Shown: positions 7,732 through 17,232 of the stretch, piece by piece
Layout: every line of letters begins with the position of its first letter
Numbering within the stretch: the stretch's first letter is position 1
From: Nitrospira sp. LK70
GTDB lineage: Bacteria > Nitrospirota > Nitrospiria > Nitrospirales > Nitrospiraceae
NCBI GenBank assembly: GCA_011090425.1
Contig: PHGD01000008.1
Location: 1 to 64,000 of the forward strand
Length of the DNA: 64,000 bases
Reading direction: 5' to 3'
Translations under genes and position numbers: made by a program
The notes under the pieces: model-generated
Seen by the model: the letters and a program-made list of their open reading frames with translations, nothing else
Databases searched by the model: none
What the model was told of the DNA's origin: nothing

Positions 7732-9845
7732 ATGTCGCCCTGTGTGGCGAGCACCTCGTGCCTGGTAACGGGCCCTTCCCGCCAAAAACGCAGGTCGAGC
7801 ATCGCACGGCCGACCCGGAGTTGACGGACCGTGAGATCCGGGAGCCACGGTGGGAGCACGGGATCGATGTAGAGCGTCTTTCGTTGCGCATCGGCCTCAA
7901 GTCCCAGGATGGCGCGAAGCAGATGAAACACACTGCCCGCCGCCCAGGCCTGCGGCACATTCGCACCAAGATACTGCACCGGGAACGTCCCCGGTCCCCG
8001 TTCGATACCGGCATAGAGCTCCGGCAGGCGATGGAGCATGAAATGGCGGCCGGCCTCGCTGATATCGCGGGCAATCCTGGCCACTTCCTCGGTAAACCCA
8101 TATCGCTTGAACCCCATGGCGATGATGCCGTTGTCATGCGGCCACACCGACCCGTTTTGATAGGAGAAGGGGTTGTATGCCGGATGCCGCGCGGACAACG
8201 TCCGGATGCCCCATCCGCTCCACATATCAGACTCAAGCAAGCGTCGCATCACTCGTTCAGCTCGATCCTGACGGACGATGCCGCTCCACAACAGATGGCC
8301 GGCGTTAGAGGCGATCGTCTTCACCGGTTTCTTGTCCCCATCCAAGGTATAGGCGTAGTACCCGAGGTCCTCGCACCAGAACCGCTCTTCAAACCGCTGC
8401 TGCAACTCCGCTGCTTCTCGCCGGAGCTTCGCCGCCAGGTCGGAGTCGCCGAAATGTTCCGCGCCCTCGGCAGCCCGCCGTTTTGCATCGAAAACATATC
8501 CTTGCAGTTCGCAGAGCGCTTTCGGCCCTTTCACCGGCGAACCGTCCGGATTGAGGACCGCATCACAGGCATCCTTCCATCCCATGTTTTCATAGCCCTT
8601 CTCGGAACGGGTCTGGTACTCCTGAAATCCATCCCCGTCGCGATCTCCGTATTGATCGATCCACTTCAAGCAGGGCTTGACGGTTTGCTCAAAGTGATGA
8701 ACGAGCCCGTCATCGCCCAACCACTTCCAAGCCTCGTGCCACGCGATGATATAGAGGATGGTCGCGTCTGCGGTTCCGTAATAAGGGGTATGAGGGATCT
8801 GTTTGAAATGGGCCAGTTCACCTACTCGAAGCTCATGGGGCATCTTTCCCGGTTCCGCGTCCCTGTATGGATCCATTTCCGTTGCTTGGAGCTCCGCCAG
8901 ACGCGTGAGCGTTCCACGGGCAAAATCCGGATACACCATCATGTTCTGCAGACTCACGATCAGGCTGTCCCGACCGAAGACGCTAACAAACCAGGGGACT
9001 CCGGCTGCCGCCAGCAGTTCGTTCGGATGCTCATCGTCGACCGGGAGGCGCAGGGCTGCCATATCTTCAACCGCCTGTAGGTACAGCCGGTACCACTCCT
9101 CATTTGAGGTGGTGATCTGAGTGGTCACTTGTTTCCATTGCGCCAGCGTTAGGCCAGGGCGGGAACCCTCGTGCGCGTGAGCACATTCACCGGGAGCAGG
9201 TCGGAGGATGTCATCTTCCTTGATGTCGTATTTACAGCAAACATGCCAGGCAGCGCCGGGCGCGAGATCGACCGAAAAGGTGATACTTCCATTGCCGTAG
9301 AGAGCTTTCGCGTCGGAGCGCCCAAGGGTCAGAATCAGAGATCGGCGAAAGTCACCGTGAACATAGCGGCTGATCAGCCGTTGTGCGTCGCTCGCCCACT
9401 CGGTCTCGATATGCCCTTTGCGCGTCAACGTTTTGGCCCGGACCTCGAAGATATCGGCGAAATCATTGCGAATCAGGAGTTCGAGATTGAAGCGCCGACG
9501 TTGCGGGCTATAGTTCCGGATGTCGATGTCTTCATGAAGCCCCTCTCCGATCGTGCGGCCCAACACGAGTCCCAAGGTCTCGGCTTCGATCGTTCCATGC
9601 TCCGTCACAACCTTTGGATTCACGAGATAGGTTCGCGAGGCGTAGTAGGCAACGGCGCCGGAGTTCAGGAGTGTCCATGGGGTGCCGTCGATATAGAGCT
9701 GATAGCGGCTGAGGTACCGAATGTCCCGTGAATAGAGTCCCTGGTCGGAGACATCCGTGATGGAGCCGTCGAATTCAGAAATGAAGAAGGTATGCCCGTG
9801 ATTAATGGAGATGACGGGAGGACCGACCGTGACTTTTACCGACAT
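7689..9845 (-). CDS. amylo-alpha-1,6-glucosidase / glycogen debranching-type hydrolase
   Basis: A 718-residue enzyme. The N-terminal glycogen-debranching beta domain (about residues 8-220, with HTFFISEFDGSI and YSRDIRYLSRY) is followed by an alpha/alpha toroid hydrolase domain (about 270-700) containing PWFVSVFGRDSLIVSLQ, TPYYGTADAT and NGSVWPHDNG. The family removes alpha-1,6-linked glucose or related branches from glucans. No signal peptide was found, so it is cytosolic. The ATG at 9845 is preferred because GGAGGT lies 7 bases upstream; in-frame ATG and GTG codons at 9851 and 9854 are too close to that site. The final ~14 codons read through the histidine-kinase remnant, so the natural C-terminus may have been altered. 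It lies 67 bases after the ROK kinase gene. Confidence 0.88.
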   Translation of the reverse strand: MSVKVTVGPPVISINHGHTFFISEFDGSITDVSDQGLYSRDIRYLSRYQLYIDGTPWTLLNSGAVAYYASRTYLVNPKVVTEHGTIEAETLGLVLGRTIGEGLHEDIDIRNYSPQRRRFNLELLIRNDFADIFEVRAKTLTRKGHIETEWASDAQRLISRYVHGDFRRSLILTLGRSDAKALYGNGSITFSVDLAPGAAWHVCCKYDIKEDDILRPAPGECAHAHEGSRPGLTLAQWKQVTTQITTSNEEWYRLYLQAVEDMAALRLPVDDEHPNELLAAAGVPWFVSVFGRDSLIVSLQNMMVYPDFARGTLTRLAELQATEMDPYRDAEPGKMPHELRVGELAHFKQIPHTPYYGTADATILYIIAWHEAWKWLGDDGLVHHFEQTVKPCLKWIDQYGDRDGDGFQEYQTRSEKGYENMGWKDACDAVLNPDGSPVKGPKALCELQGYVFDAKRRAAEGAEHFGDSDLAAKLRREAAELQQRFEERFWCEDLGYYAYTLDGDKKPVKTIASNAGHLLWSGIVRQDRAERVMRRLLESDMWSGWGIRTLSARHPAYNPFSYQNGSVWPHDNGIIAMGFKRYGFTEEVARIARDISEAGRHFMLHRLPELYAGIERGPGTFPVQYLGANVPQAWAAGSVFHLLRAILGLEADAQRKTLYIDPVLPPWLPDLTVRQLRVGRAMLDLRFWREGPVTRHEVLATQGDIQVEGSDSRSVRRS

Positions 9846-9912
9846 GAACATCACCTCCGGCTACTGCTTGCCGGCGTCAGCTAGCCCACATCAGCCCTGA
9901 GCTTATCGCCCC

Positions 9913-10683
9913 TCACGGAGTCCTCCTCCCGCGCTCTTCTCTCGCGCCGCCGCTCTGCACGACGCAACAGGCACGCTCATCCTTCCAGACCTCTTCCCAT
10001 AAGCGAAAGCCACCGGTGAAGGCATGGTCGTTGTCGCCAAGGCGAATGCCTTTCGGCAACTGCTTGAGCTTCTTGGCATTGCCGCCGCCCAGCACCACGT
10101 AGTCGGCTTGAAGCGCGTTCTTCAGCGCCATCACGACATCCTCGACATATCGCCGCCATTTTTTCTTGCCGTACCGTTTGAGGCCGCGTAAGCCGACGTA
10201 ATCTTCATACGTACCATCTTTCCGGTACCGCAAGTGCGCAAGTTCCATCGGCACCAGCACACCGTCGGTGATCAATGCGGAACCCAACCCGGTGCCGAGC
10301 CCCAAAAATAACATGCGATCGCCTTCGTAACTCCCGAGGGCCTGCATCGCGGCGTCATTGAGCACCTTGACCGGACAGCCGAATGCCTGTCTAAAATCGA
10401 ACCCGACCCAGCCAGTGGCCAGATTCTTGGGTTCCGCAGTCGGCCGACCGCCTCGTACCGCCCCGGGAAATCCCAAGGAGATGACTTCATAGGACCAATC
10501 GGCGGCGAATTGTTTGACCGCTTCCACCATGTTCTGCGCGGTCATGGTCGGACCGGAAGGGATCTTTCGCGCTGTCCGTTTTCCGGTGACCAAGATCTTC
10601 ACATGGGTCCCACCCACGTCGATCACCAATACGTTACGAAGACGGCGGGATGCTTCGCTGTCGTTCTTTACTCGTCCTGCCAT
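9913..10683 (-). CDS. ppgK: ROK-family glucokinase, polyphosphate-glucokinase-like
   Basis: A 256-residue sugar kinase that probably phosphorylates glucose to glucose 6-phosphate using ATP or polyphosphate. The first phosphate-binding loop is VIDVGGTHVK (residues 20-29). The substrate/catalytic segment is VKVLNDAAMQALGSYEG, where ND carries the catalytic Asp, and GLGTGLGSALI is the second phosphate loop. Compact size and the GGTHVK loop match polyphosphate glucokinases better than typical 300-residue ROK kinases, but donor choice cannot be read reliably. GGAGG lies 9 bases before the ATG. Debranching enzyme is next downstream and zwf is nearby, so a glucan to glucose to G6P to pentose phosphate route is plausible. 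Confidence 0.8.
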   Translation of the reverse strand: MAGRVKNDSEASRRLRNVLVIDVGGTHVKILVTGKRTARKIPSGPTMTAQNMVEAVKQFAADWSYEVISLGFPGAVRGGRPTAEPKNLATGWVGFDFRQAFGCPVKVLNDAAMQALGSYEGDRMLFLGLGTGLGSALITDGVLVPMELAHLRYRKDGTYEDYVGLRGLKRYGKKKWRRYVEDVVMALKNALQADYVVLGGGNAKKLKQLPKGIRLGDNDHAFTGGFRLWEEVWKDERACCVVQSGGAREERGRRTP

Positions 10684-10795
10684 GGCATCAGGCCTCCGGC
10701 TTTACATTCACATTACTCGGTACTTATAGAGTAACTTCTTTTCTCCACTGCTTTCACGTCCAGGCCGCGTTCAGATAATCCGCTGCAGCCAGTCC

Positions 10796-12841
10796 CTAGC
10801 GACAACCGGGCAGATCATTCGCTCCCACCCAGATGGTCGCCTTCTCACAATCCTCTGCGCTCGGCAGTTGTGGATCGGGGACTTTTCGGTCAACCGGCAG
10901 CAGCGTTCGTATGTACGCGATCAAGGAGCGGACATCTTCCTCATCCCAGTTCGACGCATGGTCCCAGATCATGCCTTGCCAATGCAATGCACGACCGTTT
11001 GAGGAGACTCCGCTCCGAATGGCCCGAGCAATGGCCGCATCGGACCAGGCGCCGATCCCATTCGTTTGATGGGAAGAAATGTTGCGCGACCACCTGGTAC
11101 CCGCCGGGGCCCAACTGGTTTTCCTGGCCCCTTCCCCATTACCCTGATGACACATGGCGCAGGAAGCGACCGTAAACAGATACTTCCCTCGTATCACCAT
11201 GGTGGCGTGTTCAGCGCTTTGAACCGTAGCCTGATCAGGCTCATGAATGGTCGCCAAGACCGGTTTCGCAATGACCTCCGGCGGAATGAATGCTGTGGCC
11301 GGCATTTCATAGATGATGCGTACGACGAACGCCAATACCCCGATGCCAGCGACCCCGAGCATCAGGAGTATCCATCCGGCCGGTCTACGCGGCCAGCGTC
11401 GCTCGCGCGGACCGGACAGTATGAACAAGATCACGCCCCCGCCCAGCACAACCCATTGCCCCATGATCAGGACTTGCTGGGGCAAGTGGCGTCTGATCGC
11501 CTCGGGCTTGGATTGGCCGAAATTGCCGTCCAGGAATGTAATCGTTTCGGGAAGCGCGGCCGGGAGCGGGCGCGTCAGTTTCCCCACGACTGTTTCCACA
11601 ATCCCGTAGCGAAGCGGCGGAGGGATGGCGTTGCGCACCGGCGTCAAGGTTTTCAGATAACCGGCGATCGCCCGCGCATCGTCGTCCTTGAGGGCATGCA
11701 AGAAATGCCAGGGCATATCGAAAACGTTCAGATGTCGATCGGGTGTCTTCCCATTTCGTATCGCGTCGACGATCTGTTCCATTGTCCAGCGACCCAGCCC
11801 CGTGTCCGGATCGGAGGTCAGGTTGCGCGAGACCAGGACGCCGTGAGGCCAAACGTCCACCCGTTGTCCGCCCGCAAGAAAAAACTCATCTCGATAGATG
11901 CCTCCTCTGGTCGCCTGCGTGTGACAGAGGCTGCACATTTCCGCATGGACCAAATAGTCGCCTCGCTTGACCAAATCTGTCTGCTGACCGGGCCCGCCGA
12001 ATGTGCCGCCTGGTTCCCAGGGAGGAGTCCGGGATAACGAGAGGACATAGTTCACCAGATCCCAGCGTTCAGTCTCGGTGGTCAGGTTTGCAAACGATGG
12101 CATGGGACTGGGGGCGAGACCGGTGGTGATCCGTAGCCAGATTTGTTCCGGCTCGCTCCCGCCTCGAAAGGTCCAAGGCGCTGTGAGGTCGCGCGAGATG
12201 ACCGGATAGCCCTTCGCGTCACTTAACCGCACACCTCCACGGCCTTCCGGTCCATGACAGACGATGCAGGTTTTCGACGTGAAGAGCGCACGGCCACGGC
12301 CGATGCTGGCCTCATCGGGCAGGACCCGCGGCGGGATCGTAAGAGCAGTTGGAGGGGGACCGGCAAAGGCGTTCGACAGGCTCTTGACGTGGGCTACGAC
12401 ATCGCGAATCTCCTCCGCGCTCAGAATATCCTGCCAAAAGGGCATCGCGCTGGCTCGGAGGCCGGTCGAGACCGTCCGAATGAGATCGGCATCGCTCGGC
12501 TGCTGACCGGCCGGCGTGGACTTGTATTTGAATTGGCCTCGGGTGAAATCACGAGGGCGGGGAACCAATGACGGGGCCGCCGGCCCGTTGCCGCGACCAT
12601 CGGGGCCGTGACAGACCGCGCAACGCTGGGCAAAGACTCGCTTGCCGATCGGCGTATCAGCAGGCAAGTCGGCTCCAGGCGGCCAGGTGAGTTCCGTATA
12701 GACCGTCGGGTCCGGCTTCCAGTTTTCAAATGGCTGACTATATCCCACCCGCGCATAGATCGTCCGTCCGAGATCCAGCAGGAGGAGCAGTACCAGTGTG
12801 ACGACCAGGACTCGACGCCGTGAACGCAGAAGCTTTCTCAT
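10796..12841 (-). CDS. membrane-anchored four-haem c-type cytochrome
   Basis: A 681-residue multi-domain cytochrome c. Four CXXCH sites are visible (numbering from the GTG at 12865): CAVCH 82, CIVCH 200, CSLCH 311 and CAMCH 569. Each is followed by a candidate axial Met (SAMPF, SPMPS, FDMPW, QGMIW). An N-terminal anchor (RVLVVTLVLLLLLDLG) and two further hydrophobic helices at about 466-485 and 498-516 place domains 1-3 and domain 4 on the outer face. The architecture suggests electron transfer between a periplasmic donor and a terminal acceptor. The ATG at 12841 opens MRKLLRSRRR and has a positive N-terminus. A GTG directly after the upstream stop (12865) is the alternative. No close named family was recognised. 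Confidence 0.85.
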   Translation of the reverse strand: MRKLLRSRRRVLVVTLVLLLLLDLGRTIYARVGYSQPFENWKPDPTVYTELTWPPGADLPADTPIGKRVFAQRCAVCHGPDGRGNGPAAPSLVPRPRDFTRGQFKYKSTPAGQQPSDADLIRTVSTGLRASAMPFWQDILSAEEIRDVVAHVKSLSNAFAGPPPTALTIPPRVLPDEASIGRGRALFTSKTCIVCHGPEGRGGVRLSDAKGYPVISRDLTAPWTFRGGSEPEQIWLRITTGLAPSPMPSFANLTTETERWDLVNYVLSLSRTPPWEPGGTFGGPGQQTDLVKRGDYLVHAEMCSLCHTQATRGGIYRDEFFLAGGQRVDVWPHGVLVSRNLTSDPDTGLGRWTMEQIVDAIRNGKTPDRHLNVFDMPWHFLHALKDDDARAIAGYLKTLTPVRNAIPPPLRYGIVETVVGKLTRPLPAALPETITFLDGNFGQSKPEAIRRHLPQQVLIMGQWVVLGGGVILFILSGPRERRWPRRPAGWILLMLGVAGIGVLAFVVRIIYEMPATAFIPPEVIAKPVLATIHEPDQATVQSAEHATMVIRGKYLFTVASCAMCHQGNGEGARKTSWAPAGTRWSRNISSHQTNGIGAWSDAAIARAIRSGVSSNGRALHWQGMIWDHASNWDEEDVRSLIAYIRTLLPVDRKVPDPQLPSAEDCEKATIWVGANDLPGCR

Positions 12842-12865
12842 GACAGACGGCTCGATGCGGCACAC

Positions 12866-13540
12866 CTACTTCTTGTCTTCGGACTGCCCGGACGAGTCCA
12901 CCTTACCCTTGAGAGCGGTCAGCCGCTTGTCCAGATCGGCGTGGAGTTCACCGAGATGGCGTGAAAAGTCTTCCGCCATGCCTTTCAAGGCTCCCTTCAC
13001 TCCTTCCGACAGGAGTTCCGATCGTTCCTTCATCTCCTGGCCTTTGTGCTTCATCTCCTCAAGCTTCCCTGCCATTTGTGTTTTGGCTTCTGCAGCTTTT
13101 GCGATGAATTCAGTCTTGGCTTCCTCTGCCAGACGCAAAAAATCGGCCGACGCCTCGCCCGCCTTGTCCTTCAACGATCCGACCGTTTCTTGCAGAGACA
13201 GGGTGGCTTTTTCGATCTCCGCGTGAAGGTCGCCGGCCCGTTGTTTGAGCGAATCGACGGTGTCGGCGTGCGCAGCCTGGAATTCGGTGATGGAATCCGA
13301 CACAGTCCTGGTGAGTTTTTCGGCGCCGGTCTTGATCGTGGCTGGTGCTTCGCGAGCCGCAGCCGTTGCGGTCGACGACACCCATTGCACCGCGCCTCGA
13401 AATTTGTCGATCGATTGGTCCACTTTGTCGAGTTCGTCGCGGGCCTCCATCCCCAACAGGTGGGCCTGCAGTCTCAACTCATCCCGCTTCTGTTCCAAGG
13501 AACCCAGCCATTTTTTGATATCGTCAACCGTCAACGCCAT
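12866..13540 (-). CDS. long amphipathic coiled-coil protein (apolipoprotein-like)
   Basis: A 224-residue, almost wholly helical protein, rich in Lys, Glu and Ala with heptad-like repeats such as EEAKTEFIAKAAEAKTQMAG and LSLQETVGSLKDKAGEASAD. The pattern resembles apolipoprotein A/E- or LEA-like proteins and phasin-like surface proteins. There is no signal peptide. The start at 13540 is supported by GAGGACAGGAAC before the ATG and by the MALTVDDIKKWL opening; a longer frame to 13612 has no ribosome site. Its stop directly precedes the cytochrome gene, so the two are probably co-transcribed. The function is unknown; binding to membranes or storage granules is conceivable. Confidence 0.7.
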   Translation of the reverse strand: MALTVDDIKKWLGSLEQKRDELRLQAHLLGMEARDELDKVDQSIDKFRGAVQWVSSTATAAAREAPATIKTGAEKLTRTVSDSITEFQAAHADTVDSLKQRAGDLHAEIEKATLSLQETVGSLKDKAGEASADFLRLAEEAKTEFIAKAAEAKTQMAGKLEEMKHKGQEMKERSELLSEGVKGALKGMAEDFSRHLGELHADLDKRLTALKGKVDSSGQSEDKK

Positions 13541-13608
13541 GTTCCTGTCCTCCTCTTTAGCGCGTCCATTCACAAGCCCCGTTGAGGCATTGCGTGGCGC
13601 GCTCGATT

Positions 13609-13755
13609 TCATTGATCATTGTCTTGGCCATCCAGGGTGTCGACGAAGTTGACCGCCTGTCCATCGAGAATGGCCGAGCTGTCCTCCAGCTTTGCCCGTT
13701 TGAATTCTATGGCCTTTGCCGGATCATGACGAGCAGGCAGCCGATCCATTCGATC
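13609..13755 (-). pseudogene. decayed copy of the GNAT gene 5' end plus its flank
   Basis: The minus strand from 13710 reads I-EFKRAKLEDSSAILDGQA-VNFVDTLDG before a TGA at 13609-13611. It matches the start of the acetyltransferase at 2109 in 16 of the first 23 residues. The ATG has become ATA. The match also covers about 45 bases of 5' flank (GATCGGCTGCC...CGTCATGATC here, GATCGGCTGCC...CGTGATC there). No later part of the GNAT gene is present. It is a truncated duplicate. Confidence 0.75.
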
Positions 13756-13766
13756 GGCCCTGTCCC

Positions 13767-14105
13767 TCACTCCACCTCGATCGTGACGACCGCTTCGGCA
13801 CCCAATGCGTCGTGATCGTGGCTCGCCGCCACAACTTTGATTTCATGCGAACCGCGAGCCAACCCTTTGACCACACCTTTAAACCCTTTTTGATACTCTC
13901 CGTCCACGTAACAATGGATGTGCGTGGCTTCCGTACCCTTCGACAACTTATACTGTACTTTGACGGAATCCCCTTTGATCACCGCACCCTCTGTCGGACT
14001 CACGATCGTGAGTCGGCTGCCATCTTTATCGGCCGTCCACCCGACCACAGCGGCTCCCAATGACAACAGACCGACCAGCACTGACATCAGACCTATACGA
14101 ATCAT
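13767..14105 (-). CDS. small exported Ig-like domain protein
   Basis: A 112-residue protein with a signal peptide (MIRIGLMSVLVGLLSLGAAV, cleavage near VGWTA-D). A single beta-sandwich-like domain follows, with the pattern LTIVSPTEGAVIKGDSVKVQ, then HIHCYVDGEYQ, then LARGSHEIKVVAASHDHDALG. The layout (SPxxGAxV, central H-x-H/Y-V-D-G, GxHxIxxxAxDH) resembles secreted DUF4399/Ig-like sensor domains. A role in binding copper or another ligand through its His residues is only a possibility. AGAGGTG precedes the ATG; a longer frame to 14153 would hide the signal peptide. It follows the GH15 gene by 44 bases. Confidence 0.7.
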   Translation of the reverse strand: MIRIGLMSVLVGLLSLGAAVVGWTADKDGSRLTIVSPTEGAVIKGDSVKVQYKLSKGTEATHIHCYVDGEYQKGFKGVVKGLARGSHEIKVVAASHDHDALGAEAVVTIEVE

Positions 14106-14149
14106 TTCACACCTCTTTGTTGGGTAATCGTACAATGGGCTCCGCACCG

Positions 14150-15994
14150 TCATCCTGCCTTCGATTTCGTGTCAAGTGCTCGATCGAGATTGAAGGCGGC
14201 GCTGATGAGAGCCAGATGAGTGAAGGCCTGCGGAAAGTTACCAAGCGCATCGCCCTGTGAACCGATTTCCTCCGAATACAGCCCGACGTGATTGGCATGA
14301 CCCAGCATGCGTTCAAACAACAGTCGCGCCTCGCTGAGTTTCGTACGATTGACGCGTCCTGCTCTGGTCAGTGCCTCGACCAGCCAGAACGAGCACATGG
14401 TGAAGGTGCCTTCTTTTCCGTGCAGTCCGTCTGCTCCGGTTTCGCTGTCGTAGCGGTACACCAACCCGTCCGAGGCAAGACCGCCATGTTTCGGTGAACG
14501 GTTGATGGCATCCAACGTTTTCAGCATCCTCGGATCGTTCGGAGAGAGGAAGAACACCAGCGGCATGATGAGATTGGAGGCGTCCAGCGAGTCGCTGTCA
14601 TAGTGCTGCACGAAAGTCTGACGGGTGCTGTTCCATCCCTTCGTCATGATTTCTTCGTAGATTCGGTCCCTGACCTGAAGCCAGCGCGCGCGATCCGCCG
14701 GGAAAGAACGCTTCTCGGCCAATCGAAGGCCGCGATCCATGGCGACCCAACACATCAGTTTGGAGTACACAAAGTGCCTCCGTCCACCACGCACCTCCCA
14801 GATGCCTTCATCCGGCTGTTGCCAGTTCTCACAGAGCCAATCGAGCCGCCGCCGGATGCGCGTCCACGCCTCATAGCCGATCGGCATCACATATTTATTA
14901 TACAAGTACACGGCATCCAACAACTCACCGTAGATGTCCAACTGCAATTGTTTGGACGCGCCGTTCCCGATGCGTACGGGACGGGACCCTCGATAGCCGT
15001 CTAAATGATCGAGCGTCGTTTCCGTGAGATCGTGGCGGCCGTCGATGCCGTAGACGATCTGCAACGATCCATCCGGTTCCACCTCTCCAGCTCGCGCCCC
15101 TAACCATCTCATAAAGGCGATCGCTTCGTCGGTAAATCCGATTCGTAACAGACCATAGATGGTGAAGGCCGCATCCCGAATCCAGGTATAGCGATAGTCC
15201 CAGTTCCGGACTCCACCGAGCGTTTCCGGCAAGCTGCATGTCGGAGCTGCGATGATGGCGCCGGTCGGTTCGAAGGTCAGCAGTTTCAGAGTCAGCGCCG
15301 ACCGGTGGACCATCTCCCGCCAACGACCGGCGTAGGTGCACTTGGACAGCCAGCGCCGCCAATAGTTCACCGTCTGTTCGAAGAGTTCGTCGGCTTCACC
15401 GATTGAGGGACAGGGACCGCAGCCTTCATTGGACTGCATACCTCCAAGCACGAACACTGCCGACTGCTCCTCCTGCAACGTAAAGACCGCCGTCGCGCCG
15501 CAATCATCCGACGCGAGCGGTATGTCCGTCGAGAGCCCCAGACTGAGGCCCACGCAATGGAAACCGGCTCCATGTTTGGTGACGATTGTTTGATGAGTTG
15601 CCCGGGCATAATCAAAGGCGGGATGACATCGCATGCGAAATTCCATGCTTCCCTGCCTGACTCTCACCCGGCGAACGAGCGAATGCCGCCAGGCCGAATC
15701 GTTCGACAGACCCGGCGGCATGAAATCTTCGATCTCGGCGATTCCGCCAACCGAGTAGAAGCGTGTGATCAGGATATTCGTGTCGGGCCAGTAGAACTGT
15801 TTGGTCTTCACGTCCTCATGAGTGACGGCAATCTCGAATCGACCGCCTTTCCCGTGATCAAGAATGGCCGCGAAGACGCTCGGAGAATCAAAGTTGGGAA
15901 AGCAGAACCAATCGATCGAACCGACGATGCTGACGAGCGCCGCCGTGCGCATGTTCCCGATGATGCCGTAGTTTTGGATCGGTTGGTAACTCAT
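14150..15994 (-). CDS. GH15-family glucan/trehalose hydrolase
   Basis: A 614-residue glycoside hydrolase of the GH15 alpha/alpha toroid type (glucoamylase or trehalase-like). The N-terminal beta domain opens with [20 protein letters not shown] followed by [18 protein letters not shown]. The toroid contains [37 protein letters not shown] and [18 protein letters not shown]; the acidic residues of the IWE and nearby motifs are expected to be catalytic. The family releases glucose from alpha-glucans or trehalose; which one cannot be told. AGAGAGG lies before the ATG at 15994; an extension to 16090 has no support. No signal peptide is present. Confidence 0.9.
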   Translation of the reverse strand: MSYQPIQNYGIIGNMRTAALVSIVGSIDWFCFPNFDSPSVFAAILDHGKGGRFEIAVTHEDVKTKQFYWPDTNILITRFYSVGGIAEIEDFMPPGLSNDSAWRHSLVRRVRVRQGSMEFRMRCHPAFDYARATHQTIVTKHGAGFHCVGLSLGLSTDIPLASDDCGATAVFTLQEEQSAVFVLGGMQSNEGCGPCPSIGEADELFEQTVNYWRRWLSKCTYAGRWREMVHRSALTLKLLTFEPTGAIIAAPTCSLPETLGGVRNWDYRYTWIRDAAFTIYGLLRIGFTDEAIAFMRWLGARAGEVEPDGSLQIVYGIDGRHDLTETTLDHLDGYRGSRPVRIGNGASKQLQLDIYGELLDAVYLYNKYVMPIGYEAWTRIRRRLDWLCENWQQPDEGIWEVRGGRRHFVYSKLMCWVAMDRGLRLAEKRSFPADRARWLQVRDRIYEEIMTKGWNSTRQTFVQHYDSDSLDASNLIMPLVFFLSPNDPRMLKTLDAINRSPKHGGLASDGLVYRYDSETGADGLHGKEGTFTMCSFWLVEALTRAGRVNRTKLSEARLLFERMLGHANHVGLYSEEIGSQGDALGNFPQAFTHLALISAAFNLDRALDTKSKAG

Positions 15995-16419
15995 CGATGT
16001 TGCCTCTCTGAATCGTCGAAGCAATAGCTCCCGAACGTCGGACTGCCTTGAACCGACCAACACCAACCTATCACAACCAAACGACGCCAAGCTTCAGTCC
16101 GACAGCGGACTTGAGGGGGCAGCTGACGAAACAACAAGGTCACCGCACCGGAGTCGATCGCGGCGTCGGCAACGGATAGATGATGATGTTGTTTTCTTGG
16201 CTGAACAGCACGGTTTCTCAGACGCTCGTGGATAACATCTTCTAACAGGCTGCGGAAAAACTCGATTTGTGTGCTTCGACAGGCTTGTCCTGAGTCAGTC
16301 GAAGGACTCAGCACAAACGGAAAACCTCAATGCATTTAATGACCGCTCCGTTCGTCCTGAGGCTCTCGAAGGATGAACGGAGGGGTTTTCCGCAGCCTGC
16401 TAAAGAGTTCTTGCACACT
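15995..16419. other. intergenic, 425 bases, holding a MITE-like element
   Basis: This region separates the sugar acetyltransferase (stop 16420) from the GH15 start at 15994. Bases 16243-16402 are the palindromic element listed separately. The remaining 250 bases upstream of GH15 should contain its promoter; no coding frame is convincing. Confidence 0.5.
16243..16402. repeat. MITE-like element with terminal inverted repeats
   Basis: The left end TAACAGGCTGCGGAAAAAC (16243-16261) and right end GGTTTTCCGCAGCCTGCTA (16384-16402) are inverted copies with about two mismatches. Two inner palindromes lie between them: CTTCGAC...GTCGAAG (16274-16304), and TCCGTTC...GAACGGA (about 16350-16382). No transposase is encoded in the 160 bases. 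A hairpin of the first inner type recurs at 37606-37637. Confidence 0.75.
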
Positions 16420-17013
16420 TCACGTCGACAAATCCACCGCATCGTTGTGCCCATCAAGGGAGCGAATGATACGGGCTGGGTTCCCCACGACAACCGTGCC
16501 TAGCGGAACATCGCGCACCACGACGCTGCCTGCGCCGATGACGCTGCGGTCACCGATGGTCACGCCCGGAAGAATGATCGCACCGCCGCCGATCCACACA
16601 TCGTTGCCGATGCAGATCGGGCGAGCATATTCGAGACCGGCGCGCCGTACATCCGCTTCAAGCGGATGGGCCGCGGTGTAGATCTGCACAGCCGGTCCCA
16701 TTTGCAGATTGTCGCCGATCACGATCGGCGCGCAGTCGAGAAAGACGCAGTTGAAGTTGATGAAGGCGTTCCGTCCGAGCCGGATATTATAGCCATAATC
16801 ACAGGAGAAGAGCGGCCTGATGACTGCGCCGTCCCCAACCGCACCACAGATCTGACGCAGCAGCGCCATACGGACTTCCGTGGCTTCGCTCGGGGTGGCA
16901 TTGTACTGGGTCAACAGACGCTGGACCCGTTCTGTGTCAGCGACGAGCTCCGGGTCAACCGAGCGATACAGCTCACCGGCCAGCATCTTCGCCTTTTCAG
17001 ATTTTGTCCTCAT
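16420..17013 (-). CDS. maa: sugar O-acetyltransferase (maltose/galactoside type)
   Basis: A 197-residue left-handed beta-helix acetyltransferase. The N-terminal helical part (SEKAKMLAGELYRSVDPEL) is the MAT domain typical of maltose O-acetyltransferases. The hexapeptide repeats run from about residue 60 to 185, with the active-site His in YTAAHPLEADVRR and the CoA-contact segment NDVWIGGGAIILPGVTIG. It transfers acetyl from acetyl-CoA to a sugar hydroxyl. Sugar specificity is uncertain, as LacA, NodL and Maa are close relatives. It sits beside glucan-processing genes, which fits a maltose or glucose substrate. Confidence 0.88.
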   Translation of the reverse strand: MRTKSEKAKMLAGELYRSVDPELVADTERVQRLLTQYNATPSEATEVRMALLRQICGAVGDGAVIRPLFSCDYGYNIRLGRNAFINFNCVFLDCAPIVIGDNLQMGPAVQIYTAAHPLEADVRRAGLEYARPICIGNDVWIGGGAIILPGVTIGDRSVIGAGSVVVRDVPLGTVVVGNPARIIRSLDGHNDAVDLST

Positions 17014-17232
17014 AGAGCCCTGCTTGCCGAATCGATCGCACTCAGCGCCGCAAAGTACCCGGCTGCTTCTCCCGGCCGTTCAGCTTTCCGGACATCCTGT
17101 CGGCGACGACTTCCTCAGGCACACCGACTTTGCTGGTGCTCTGTAAAACGGTGGCCTCATCTGTAGCCAGGAGTTATGTCGAGCACGAGGAGGCGCGGAC
17201 TCCGATGCCAGGTGAGGGACAGTTGAGATTTC

